Of a stretch of DNA of 64,000 nt, positions 55,865-64,000 are shown piece by piece. This DNA is from Macrothele yani (lineage: Eukaryota > Arthropoda > Arachnida > Araneae > Macrothelidae). The notes under the pieces are model-generated. The model was not told the DNA's origin. It searched no databases and saw only the letters and a program-made list of their open reading frames with translations. Made by a program: the position numbers and the translations under genes. Every line of letters begins with the position of its first letter. Positions within the stretch are counted from its first letter, which is position 1. The stretch covers positions 103,520,424 to 103,584,423 of the forward strand of contig CM077027.1 in NCBI GenBank assembly GCA_039090855.1. The letters are read 5' to 3'.

Positions 55865-56650
55865 TATATTATATATAGTGAGGGGGGGGAGTTCCTAACT
55901 TAGGTTGAAAGACCCGAACCCACAGCGCTATGCGCCTTTTGGTAGGTGAAAGAGAAACTATGAGAGTTAGGAGCAGATTGCCCTGATAGAATAGCACGAA
56001 AGAAAAGTATGGAAATATTAGAGCAGAAGGAGTAAATGGTTTCCCCGTTAAGTAGTGAAGTTGTAAGCTGCCCTACATACTTACCTGCAACAACAAGCCG
56101 TTCCGAGCGATATTTCTCTCCGCAGAAAAAAAGCCCGGTACACTGCTACCACAGATGAGTACAGGGGGAAAGGACACTGGAAAGGGGGAACCTGAAATAA
56201 AAAAGACATCACACACAGGATAAGTTTCCCAGAGGAATATCGACGTTCAACACCGGATAAAACAAAACTGCCCGTTTGCTCAGTTTTCCTCTCTAAGTCG
56301 GCTATTTGCCCCGTCACTCATCAGCCAATGAGAGAAAAGATTTTTCCCCATTGGTTTAAAAAAAAAATTTCTCAGGTTTACTTTTGCTGATTCTTGCCTG
56401 ATCAAGTATTTGTCATTTTCTTGGTGGACTTCCATCCACAGTGAATAGAGTTTAGGTCCCAGCCACCTACAGCGAGATCGCCTTTTGGGCAGGACACAGA
56501 AACGGAAGGAATGAGAGCAAGTCTAGCAACTTTGACAGAACAGTTTGTAGTTAGATTAGAGTACAGTAGATTGCGCCACCGTACAAGTACGATATTGCAC
56601 ATAGAGGGGTTGAGAGAATTTCAGGGAAGGGCATAGGAAAGGATATCCAT
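55865..56650. other. Unassigned sequence right of G2
   Basis: TA tract and a G8 run near 55883, then moderately GC-rich sequence. Short open frames (56081-56317, 56402-56602, minus) show no known motif. Confidence 0.35.
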
Positions 56651-56654
56651 TTAA

Positions 56655-56830
56655 CCAGTGGGTCCAGCCTGGGGGCCGTCACTTAATGTGCTCGTCCGAT
56701 GCACGGCGGATATTCAGCGATTGTTAGTAAATCATACCATCTGCGAAAGATCAGCCCAGGCTTGAACCTGGGGACCTTGCATCGATAGTCTGAACTGCTA
56801 ACCACTAAGCCATCTGCAACTCTGATTCTT
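56655..56830 (-). mobile_element. Second tRNA-derived SINE type, minus strand
   Basis: On the minus strand an A-box-like TGGCTTAGTGGTTAGC (56811-56796) and a B-box GGTTCAAGCCT (56769-56759) have correct tRNA-like spacing. The 5' side begins beside a (TA)n tract at 56853. The body continues toward 56655. It lacks the body of the SINE family at 39307 and so is a different family. It is not a functional tRNA gene because the arms do not pair properly. Confidence 0.6.
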
Positions 56831-56849
56831 GCGTGACATGGTGAGTGTA

Positions 56850-57430
56850 ATATATATATATATATATATTGAATTCTTAAAATTAGTCTTTTTTTTTTTT
56901 TTTTTTTTTTACAAGAATGATTTTTTAAAATTACTGTAATTGTGAACTGAAAGATCTCCTGTTTCTGAAAGCAAGCTAGAAGTATAAACACTCCATTTCA
57001 AATGGCACTAGGAATTGATGAACAGATGACCTTTTAACTACACATAAGCCATGTGAAGAGATAGGAGCAGCAGTTCCAAATCACTTCATTCTGTGACCAT
57101 GAAGAGCACTGACATAAGAACTTGAACTTCATGAATAAGGGTGTTGATATAGCAGTTAATGATTGAGGTGAAGTGACAGTAGCCATCTCTTCCCTGCATT
57201 GTCATTTTGAGTTTAGATGGTTTTTCAGTTCGTCCACTGTGTTTATACAGTAACTACAATTGTGAACTTCAGTTTCAGTGCTGTTTCTTTATTGTTCTCC
57301 GTGTGTTCTGGATCAATGCTTTTGTTAAAAATGAACCCAGAAAATGATAGTGTGCATGTTGTGGCAGACATATAATGTGCATAAGGATGTATTCCAAGAA
57401 GTGCATAAATTGTTTTCTCTGGTTTTTTAC
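56850..57430. other. TA and T microsatellites plus AT-rich spacer
   Basis: (TA)n at 56853-56870 and a T-run of about 22 at 56889-56910. No gene seen. Confidence 0.45.
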
Positions 57431-57641
57431 CCCCAACCACTGTGCCAGTATAAAGAAATTTTTCCTGTTTGAAATGAATAAAAAATTACTTAGCACTATT
57501 TCACAGAAAAGACTATCATCATTATCTAATTTTGTGATGCAAGAACTGGTCAAACTTACTGTTAAACAACCATATTATGATCACATCATTGACTGCTATG
57601 CTTCGTTGAAAGATAGAAGAATTGACCTTTATAAGAAGTAG
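57430..57641 (+). pseudogene. hAT-type transposase C-terminal fragment
   Basis: The last part of an open frame reads STISQKRLSSLSNFVMQELV and DHIIDCYASLKDRRIDLYKK-stop (57639-57641). This resembles the extreme C-terminus of hAT-family transposases (RL..LA.....I...ID.FA..K.RR). Nothing upstream is recognisable, so it is a lone tail. Tentative. Confidence 0.35.
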
Positions 57642-59570
57642 ATGCATTTTTTTATGGATTCTCATTTTGTAACACTTCACCTGTTTTTCTGATCACAAGC
57701 TGCCACTGTAATGCAGGCATTTTTTCCATTATGTTCACTCTTTGGGACTATTCTAGAAGCATTTAGAGCACTTAAGGGATTTCTACTGCAATTAAATCTC
57801 AATGTTAGGTTGCATCATAATTCTTTTTGGCTGTAAAAGGATCACTTGAGAAAGCTTCTGTCCCAAGACAATAATTCTAACCTGTGTAGTTCACAGAAAA
57901 ATATCAGTAATGAATTCTGAGGGCTTAGAATTTCCCTTCTGAAGAAAAAAAAAAATATATTAGCGAGCACTGCCACAAAATTTACAAAAAAAAAAAAAAA
58001 AAAAAAAAGTGTCAAGGTGAATCTCAAACTTATCAAATTCTTCTTTGATTCCTGGATTTGTGCACTATTCTTACCAGAATTTGTATGCTTCTGCACCTCT
58101 GGCTTCTACAGTTACAAAAATCAATAAAATATTCAAAGATATTTCTATAAAACTACAATAGTAAAATCTAGGAAACTTTTTTGATGCTTCATTATGTGCA
58201 CATGCATTACAAGTTCAAACACATTGAACACCAATAGGTATACCATTACAGCATATACTAGTTGAGCAGTTATGGCATAAATAATTCATTCTTGGTAGTT
58301 TATTCATGCAAAAGTCATTCACTTTGTATCCACTCCCTGCTAGTTGTCTCACTACACTCACTGAGCTGAATGAAAAGCAAATAATTCTTTGTTCCAAAGT
58401 GCCTGCACTTGTTAGGCCAAGTGGAAATTAGCAAATCTCCCAAAATAGTAGATTTTCACCGTGGCAAACAAGAGCATTCACAACTATTTTTGGTAAACTG
58501 CCCAAAAGGAACAAGAGCTAAAAAGGCCCATTCACTGTTTCTTCATGAACGAATCTGTGCTTGTGGCAAATGATTCGGGCACACCATTCAAATAAATGGC
58601 ATTCACTTATCATTCCCATTCCTAAGTTTCACTATTATTCTGTAGCTGACTGCTCACTCACAACAGTTGATACTTTATTAATTCTTGATGTTACTTTTCT
58701 TATCGGCAATTGGTTTCTGAACTTGTAGGGGCAGAGTCAGTTAAACATGTGTATCACAGTAATTGCAGATTGAATGATCATTTACAGTGTGAGAGTGAAC
58801 CATTCATTGTGAACAAATTATTCATGAATAGTCCATCATTGTAGTTGAGGTAATGGAGATCTGTTAATCTTTTAAAACCATAGCATTGATTGCAGTTGGC
58901 AAATGTTATTACAAAGATTTTGTTCTTTCTCTCTAGTTCATTCATTCTGAGATTTGCTGTTAACTACTATGTTAAGTAATTTTCTTTTCCTTTTTAATTA
59001 ACTGTTAGCATTTCACAGCGTTTGACTAATTTTTACTACAGTGGATAAATGGTAAAGATGTAGTGTTGGAAAGGCAAGAAAAGACTGATTATTAATGTCA
59101 TTCAAGGTTGTTTCAAATGATAATCACATTGTTGTGATCAAATGCAAAGAGATGCAAGTCGTTACAAGAAAATGAAGTATTACATTCATGGCAAAGAAAA
59201 TGCACATGAAGTGTCACATTGAATGTGGTATTGAGTAGCAGAAAGCCTCTATTTTGTTGCAAACCCCCAGTCTGTTATATGTATGAAAGATGTCAAAAAT
59301 ACTATTAACTGTAGGACTTCAGATGGAGAAGAATCTCTTCCTGCTAAATTGCACTGAATGACTTTGACTGTTAAAGAAGAAAAGCTCTTACACAAAAACC
59401 AAAAGTTAATCACAATTGAATTGCAACTTAAATTGGAATTAAAAGAAAGAAAAAATCATTAGGAAAAAATTGTTTTTATGAAGCTACCATGAGTCCTGAA
59501 ATAGTGCAGCTTCAAAAAATGTGTTGTGTTTATCTCAGTAAATGAAATACAGAAGGATTGCACCATTGTA
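57642..59570. other. AT-rich sequence, nothing recognised
   Basis: No supported gene or element. A-runs occur near 57945 and 57986-58009. Confidence 0.4.
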
Positions 59571-59698
59571 CAATACAAATTTGGAAGATGTGAATCCATT
59601 TATTGGTGTAAATATGACAAAGATGTTAAATCAGATAATATAAAAAAAATATTGTCATATTTATACCAATAAATGGATCATCTTTCAAATTTGTATTG
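59571..59698. repeat. Inverted repeat of about 47-50 bp
   Basis: 59571-59620 (CAATACAAATTTGGAAGATG...) is complementary to 59652-59698 with a few mismatches and a 31-base spacer. Possibly a very short foldback MITE. No gene inside. Confidence 0.7.
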
Positions 59699-60225
59699 CA
59701 TGCATTTCTTTTTAAAAACGAATGTGGCCTGTAATCTTTGACTCCTTAAGGATCACAATTAGAGGCATGACACTGAAATGTCACCTTATGGAAAGCCATG
59801 GTGTGTAGTAATTTTTGTAGCTAGGTTTTATGCAGTTTAAATTTCACACAATTTTTTATGCAGAAACTGTGATGGTTTTAAATTTAGGCATCTATTTATT
59901 CTTTGAAATTCTTATGCTGCCTCTGTGTTTGTAACAGAAATTTCTTTTGCAGATTTTTACCTTTTTTTTTTACCCCATTGAAACACCATCAAAGAGGTGT
60001 TTGTAACAATTGTTGTATCACAAAAATTGCTGTTGGTCATTATTCAGGGATTAAATAAATGAAATTCACGTACATTTTAAAAATTCTAAATGAAACATCA
60101 CAAAGACAGTTTTGAAACACATTAATCAAGATTCAGAAATATGTCAATTAAAAATGTTTATTCTCTAACTAGAAATGTATTACAGGTTTTGTACACCTCA
60201 TGGAATTTAAGAACTCTTCAAAAGC
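59699..60225. other. AT-rich sequence, nothing recognised
   Basis: No supported feature. Confidence 0.4.
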
Positions 60226-60312
60226 TGCCCTAGTGGTGCAGTGATTTAAGTGCTGACTTCTGCCCATTCATCCTAGATTGTTCAATTCCTGGTGAGGCAT
60301 GAATGTTGTCTT
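60226..60312 (+). mobile_element. tRNA-derived SINE, copy 4, head only and degraded
   Basis: GCTGCCCTAGTGGTGCAGTG head, then GCTGACTTCTGCCCATTC and a broken B-box (GTTCAATTCC), followed by GGTGAGGCATGAATGTTGT. The body beyond is lost. Confidence 0.65.
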
Positions 60313-60437
60313 GTGACAATGACAGAACAAGAGTTCTGATGTCAAGGAAATTTCCAGAAAAACTCCCTAAGTGGACTTCCAAAAATGCATATGAACTCAT
60401 CCTGGTATTATCAAAGCCCAAGACAGCATTAAAATAC

Positions 60438-60850
60438 AGGGTACTTCAAAATGATTCGTCCAATTTCATTAGATCATAGCTCCGTAAAAATCAACATAAT
60501 AATAGCGTACCACACATTAAAATAAAGAGAAATGCGCCTAGTTTATGAATGTAACCGCTAGATGGTGCAGACCCACATGCAATAATTGAAACCGATCACG
60601 ATTCACCTAAACTCTGTGTTCCATGTGATTTCTCGTGCAAATGTTTACAACCATTTCTTTTTCCAGTAAGAAACAGTAACAGGACGCTTGTATTTAGATA
60701 TGTTGGAGATGTGGCTATGTTTGCAAGTAATTGAAGATTCACGAGACTTCAGCTTGATGGAGCACCACCACATTGGCATCTAGATGTTCACTGTAACCTT
60801 AACGAACAGCTTCCTAACTGAACTAATATACACTTGCTGTCTTAAAGCAC
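60438..60850 (+). mobile_element. mariner-like relic, internally deleted
   Basis: A terminus-like start CAGGGTACTTCAAAATGATT at 60438 is followed by a leader. Then, in shifted frames, LDMLEMWLCLQVIEDSRDF and QLDGAPPHWHLDVHCNLNEQ (about 60750-60820), which is the second-catalytic-Asp region (x-x-D-G-A-P-P-H) of a mariner/Tc3-like transposase group. Most of the gene is deleted. Confidence 0.55.
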
Positions 60851-61640
60851 GATAAAACCACAATAGGCTCCCTAAAACACTTAATAAAATCACATTTATT
60901 AAAAATTCTAAAAGCCCATTTACGTTTACACCAAGGTCTTTAGATATATCTCATGGTATAAGGTTGGGCTTGCTACGATGTCAGCCTCTCATTGGCTGCT
61001 GAAATGACGTCGGCGTGGACGCTGGACGCATGGCAGCTTTGAGCGTCTTGTGGCGTGGGGTTACAGCATACGAAACGATCGTGATAATCATACTTATTAT
61101 GATAATAACGAAATAAAACTGCGAAAAACTCCTCACACATAAATGCATTGAATTTATGAGATTTATTTATCTTCCTTGAAGTGCAACATTTCCAAATTTA
61201 TTTGCATATATGTGAACTCACATTTTAATACTTACTGAATAACGAAATTGGTAGCCAAGCCACTACAAATAAAACAGCTACAAGTATTAAGGTTAGACAC
61301 TGATACTTAAATTAGTTCTGATTCTTCATAAAAAAATGCCAACAAAGGCGGCAATACGTATCGCAGCTATATCAATCACTTTCGTTCTAGGAACAACACG
61401 AAAACTATTCTGTCTCTCTTCATACATTCACTCTTAAAATATTTTTCAACATTCTTTCATGGTGTGTATGTATATAACACATAAGCAGGCTAAAAACAAA
61501 TTTAAGCGCAAGAAAACCAAGATACAAAGAGAGAGTTAAGTGTTATTATATGCCTTTTTTTTTTTTTTTTTTTTCAAAATTATTATTTTCCTGTAATGTT
61601 TAATAAGCTTATTTTGCTCAAAGTTTAAGAATGTGGTTTT
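60851..61640. other. Unassigned, with a GC-richer island
   Basis: 60975-61075 is GC-richer and contains CATTGG and TGACGTCG words that resemble CCAAT and CRE sites. No gene start is attached, so a promoter is only a guess. T-run at 61557-61574. Confidence 0.3.
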
Positions 61641-61996
61641 CACTTTAAACCTTTTCTACCAGCATATGTGCTAGCTGGTTGTTTTAGTAGTTAACAGGTT
61701 TAGTAGAATTTAATGTTCAAGGATTTTATTAACTTACAAAATTTGTTTTTAGTGCACTTAAGCAGATGTATAATAATATAGCAGAAACCCACTTTCAGGT
61801 CTTTGTAGAAATGAGAGAGGTAGCATTTCTGTTAGACCCTGAAGAAGCTATAAGGGATTATGCTCAACATGTTTTACATTACTAATTTGTACATGTCTCC
61901 TTTTATGAACTCAAAATTTTATGGGTTACTGTTTTTTAGTTTTTGCCCTCATCAAAGGGACAATATAGCTTGGTGACTTGGTTCTGATATTCTTCT
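61640..61996 (+). mobile_element. Diverged relic of a Naiad-like pseudo-LTR
   Basis: 61785-61900 aligns by eye with 3320-3430 of the Naiad unit: GCAGAAACCCA, then GGTCTTTGT(A/G)GAA(A/G)TGAGA, then a hairpin and the ACAT/CTACATT-type end. Like the array at 12694 it runs out into a (TA)n tract at about 61996. No coding part is left. It shows an older, related element in the same genome. Confidence 0.55.
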
Positions 61997-62026
61997 ATAT
62001 ATATACATATATATATATATATATAA
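61996..62026. repeat. (TA)n microsatellite
   Basis: Alternating TA with one CA. Follows the Naiad-like relic. Confidence 0.8.
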
Positions 62027-62156
62027 TTTTTTTAGGTTTTTTCTTTTTAAAATTATTTGCACACACACCATGAAGGAATGTTGAAAATTTTCCTGAAAGT
62101 GAAGATATAGAAGCTGTATGGAATACTTAAAAAATGACATCTTGAAAAATATTCCT

Positions 62157-62200
62157 ACCTATCTATCTATCAATCTATCTATCTATCTATATATATACGC
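62157..62200. repeat. (CTAT)n microsatellite
   Basis: About ten CTAT units with one interruption. The phrase CACCATGAAGGAATG occurs on both sides (about 62066 and 62206), so a small duplication surrounds it. Confidence 0.8.
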
Positions 62201-62295
62201 ACGCACCATGAAGGAATGAGGAATAGTGAAAATTAAAATGTTTCATCTTTTAAATTTTTCATTTTTTTAATTAAATTTAACATCTTTTTTTCTTA

Positions 62296-62322
62296 TATAT
62301 ATATATATATATATATATATAA
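62296..62322. repeat. (TA)n microsatellite at the 5' end of a LINE fragment
   Basis: TA tract immediately before the LINE sequence at 62326. Confidence 0.8.
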
Positions 62323-62325
62323 CTC

Positions 62326-63105
62326 ACCTTCGTTTTGCTGATGACATAGTCATTTTTGCAAGTACCCCATTAGAGCTGCAGAGTATGATCCAGGAACTTG
62401 CTGACAAGAGTAAAGAAGTGGGATTAAAAATGAACTTTCAGAAGACAAAAGTGATGTACAATGCTTTTACAAGAAAAGAAAATTTATCGGTAGATGGAGA
62501 AAAGCTGGACATAACTGATACCTACGTTCATCTTGGACAGCAAATATCAAGTGAGGGTCACATTGATGAAGAAATTAATTGGCAAATAAAACTTGCCTGG
62601 AGAGCTTTTGGAAGAAACAGTATAATTTTCAAGAGCAATATGCCATTATGTCTTAAAAAAAAAGTGTTTGATCAATGCATCCTACCAGTGCTTACGTATG
62701 GTGGAGAGACTTGGCCCTAACTAAAAGAGACATACAAAGGCTGCAGACAACTCAAAGCAGCATGGAGAGGTGCATGCTTGGTGTAACCAGGAGAGATAAG
62801 AAGAGGAACTCGTGGATCAGAAAAATGACAAGAGTGGAAGACATCATGATCAGAGTAAAATCCCTGAAATGGCAATGGGCTGGACATATTGCCAGAAAGA
62901 CAGTCCATCGATGCACAGCCGAAATTTTAGATTGGATTCCGAGGGACAGGAAAATATCCAGAAGACCACATGGGAGATGGATGGATGAAATTCGAAAGTA
63001 TGCAGGAGTAACATGGAGGAGACTGGCACAAGACAGACCGTTGTGGAAGAAACTTGGGGAGACCTTCGTCCAGCAGTGGATTGATAATGGTTGAAAATGA
63101 TGATA
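62326..63105 (+). mobile_element. RTE-like LINE, 5'-truncated, third copy
   Basis: Begins in the RT catalytic box (LRFADDIVIFASTP) after a TA tract and ends GATTGATAATGG...ATGATGA at 63105. Same family as 14271-15038 and 16207-18053. Confidence 0.8.
62329..63094 (+). pseudogene. C-terminal LINE reverse transcriptase with one frameshift
   Basis: The FADD box is present, then GLKMNFQKTKVMYNAFTR, YVHLGQQISSEGHI and LPVLTYGGETWP stop at 62720. The frame resumes from about 62675 with TKRDIQRLQTTQSSMERCM through WIRKMTRVEDIMIRV, WAGHIARKTVHR and ends at 63094. One single-base deletion near 62715 breaks it. It lacks the endonuclease and most of the RT palm, so it could not move itself. Confidence 0.8.
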
Positions 63106-63333
63106 GCCGCCCCGGTGGCGCAGTGGTCTAAGGCGTTGGCCTCTGATCATTCGTCCGTAAGGGGTCCTGGTTCGAATCCCGGTGAGGCATGGATGTTGTG
63201 TTTGTCTTACGGCACTGGCTCTCTCCCTTCCCTGGAACCAGTGACCCTAAATTAGGGACGGGCGACTGCTTATAATAGCCCATTGAGTTGCTCACGGCGG
63301 TCGTTAAACCTCCAATCAAAAAAAAAAAAAAAT
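63106..63333 (+). mobile_element. tRNA-derived SINE, copy 5, best preserved
   Basis: GCCGCCCCGGTGGCGCAGTG head with the A-box, GGTTCGAATCCCGG B-box, the full family body and an A14 tail. ATGATA occurs on both sides as a likely short target duplication. It sits directly on the 3' end of the LINE at 62326. Confidence 0.9.
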
Positions 63334-63440
63334 GATATATATATATACTCGTATATGTGTGTGGTGTGTGTGTTTAATTTATTTATATTAATGACTAGCA
63401 AATAAGTTGGTATTTTCCTTACCACTAATACTGTGTTAAT
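63334..63440. repeat. (TA)n/(GT)n microsatellite and spacer
   Basis: TA run followed by a GT-rich run at 63352-63374. No other feature. Confidence 0.6.
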
Positions 63441-64000
63441 TTGAAACAAAAAAATAAGACATGATTTTGTTAAATATTATGTAAAATTTATGCTAAATAC
63501 ACAAATTTTTGTAACTATAAAGTAATTAGGGAAAATGAAAGTTATTTATCCTTTATATTCCATATTTTCTGTTTATCTTTATGGACTGTATAATCGGGAC
63601 GTTCATTATGTGGTGTCTTTTTTAATTCTCCCTCATATGTGAGATGAACATAACATTATCAGTATTAATTTCAGGTAAGCAATTATTTGCAATTACAGCC
63701 TGTCTAGAATTTGATAAATCTTGCTTTCAATACACATTATTCCTTAGTTCTCTAAAAATTATCAAAACTGAATTTAAAAAATTGCCTGTAGACATTACGG
63801 TTTTATTCGATTTCTGCAGATAGTTTGCTTCATATTTTGTAACGTGGAACAGCTAGGCACAGTGGCCTGGTACACTCTTGCTTGGAGAAACACATCACAA
63901 GAGAACCAATTAAACAATGGATCAAAGCCCTTTGTTGGGTGATTCTCTTTCAACATTTCTCTGAGCAGGAGCCCATTCGGTCATTAAGCTTATCTACACT
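63441..64000. repeat. Second copy of the 50614-51173 segment, cut by the window end
   Basis: Colinear and almost identical to 50614-51173 (offset 12827). The left breakpoint is sharp at TGAAACAAAAAAATAAG, while the sequence to its left differs from that at 50614. It may be the right end of a further element F copy or an independent repeat; the window stops before this can be decided. Confidence 0.75.

Noticed and set aside
60975..61075. Promoter with CCAAT and CRE-like words
   Set aside because: No transcript start or coding exon follows, and short words of this kind occur by chance.
1..64000. CRISPR array, rRNA genes, bacterial operons, ribosome binding sites
   Set aside because: Nothing with the needed structure was seen. 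Gene style, introns, SINEs and microsatellites are eukaryotic.

Overview
The window is eukaryotic, AT-rich and dominated by transposable elements. It has long intergenic stretches, microsatellites, tRNA-derived SINEs, RTE-like LINE tails and many Tc1/mariner, hAT, pogo-like and piggyBac-like remains. An invertebrate, most likely an arthropod and plausibly a chelicerate, fits best. The reasons are an N-terminal-endonuclease Penelope-like retroelement of the Naiad kind with an in-frame UGA (selenoprotein Naiads are described from spiders and clams) and a LINE tail of a kind I associate with chelicerates. The species cannot be fixed from the sequence.

Layout. 1-12694: a head-to-tail array of a 4569-bp Naiad-type Penelope-like element: one copy cut by the window edge, one intact copy, and one copy with a single-T frameshift. 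The array ends in a (TA)n microsatellite. The intact protein has a GIY-YIG endonuclease with a CCHH-type signature, a CxC linker and a reverse transcriptase with YIDD. The only plausible ATG lies 46 codons upstream of an in-frame UGA, and this UGA sits where a Cys-x4-Cys-x2-Cys pattern would have its first Cys. 12732-19191: a nest of Tc1-like transposons (DD36E and DD34E spacing) and RTE-like LINE ends on both strands. 19200-24310: an inverted repeat holding a hammerhead-like motif, a hAT fossil and two Tc1 fossils. 24400-27240: an unrecognised, spliced-looking minus-strand gene remnant, flanked by many copies of the 15-mer GTAACAGAGTGGACA. 27796-28387: the best candidate for a host-gene last exon. 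29200-39250: a decayed hAT transposon, split at 30751-37707 by a second hAT-like element (TIR CAGGGTTCCCAC, 5-bp target duplication). 43829-51553: a second copy of that same element. Both copies carry a nested pogo-like element and a piggyBac N-terminal fragment. 53024-55864: two adjacent Tc1-like elements of a related pair with DD32E spacing. 55865-64000: AT-rich sequence with a tRNA-SINE, a hAT C-terminus, a mariner-like relic, a diverged relic of the Naiad non-coding end, an RTE LINE tail, a SINE, and the start of a segment duplicated from 50614.

How the parts work together. There is no operon-like logic. The window records serial insertion. Retroelements (Naiad, RTE LINEs) carry their own endonuclease and reverse transcriptase, the SINEs depend on LINE machinery, and DNA transposons are nested inside one another. 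TA-rich microsatellites act as landing sites for Naiad, LINE ends and Tc1 elements.
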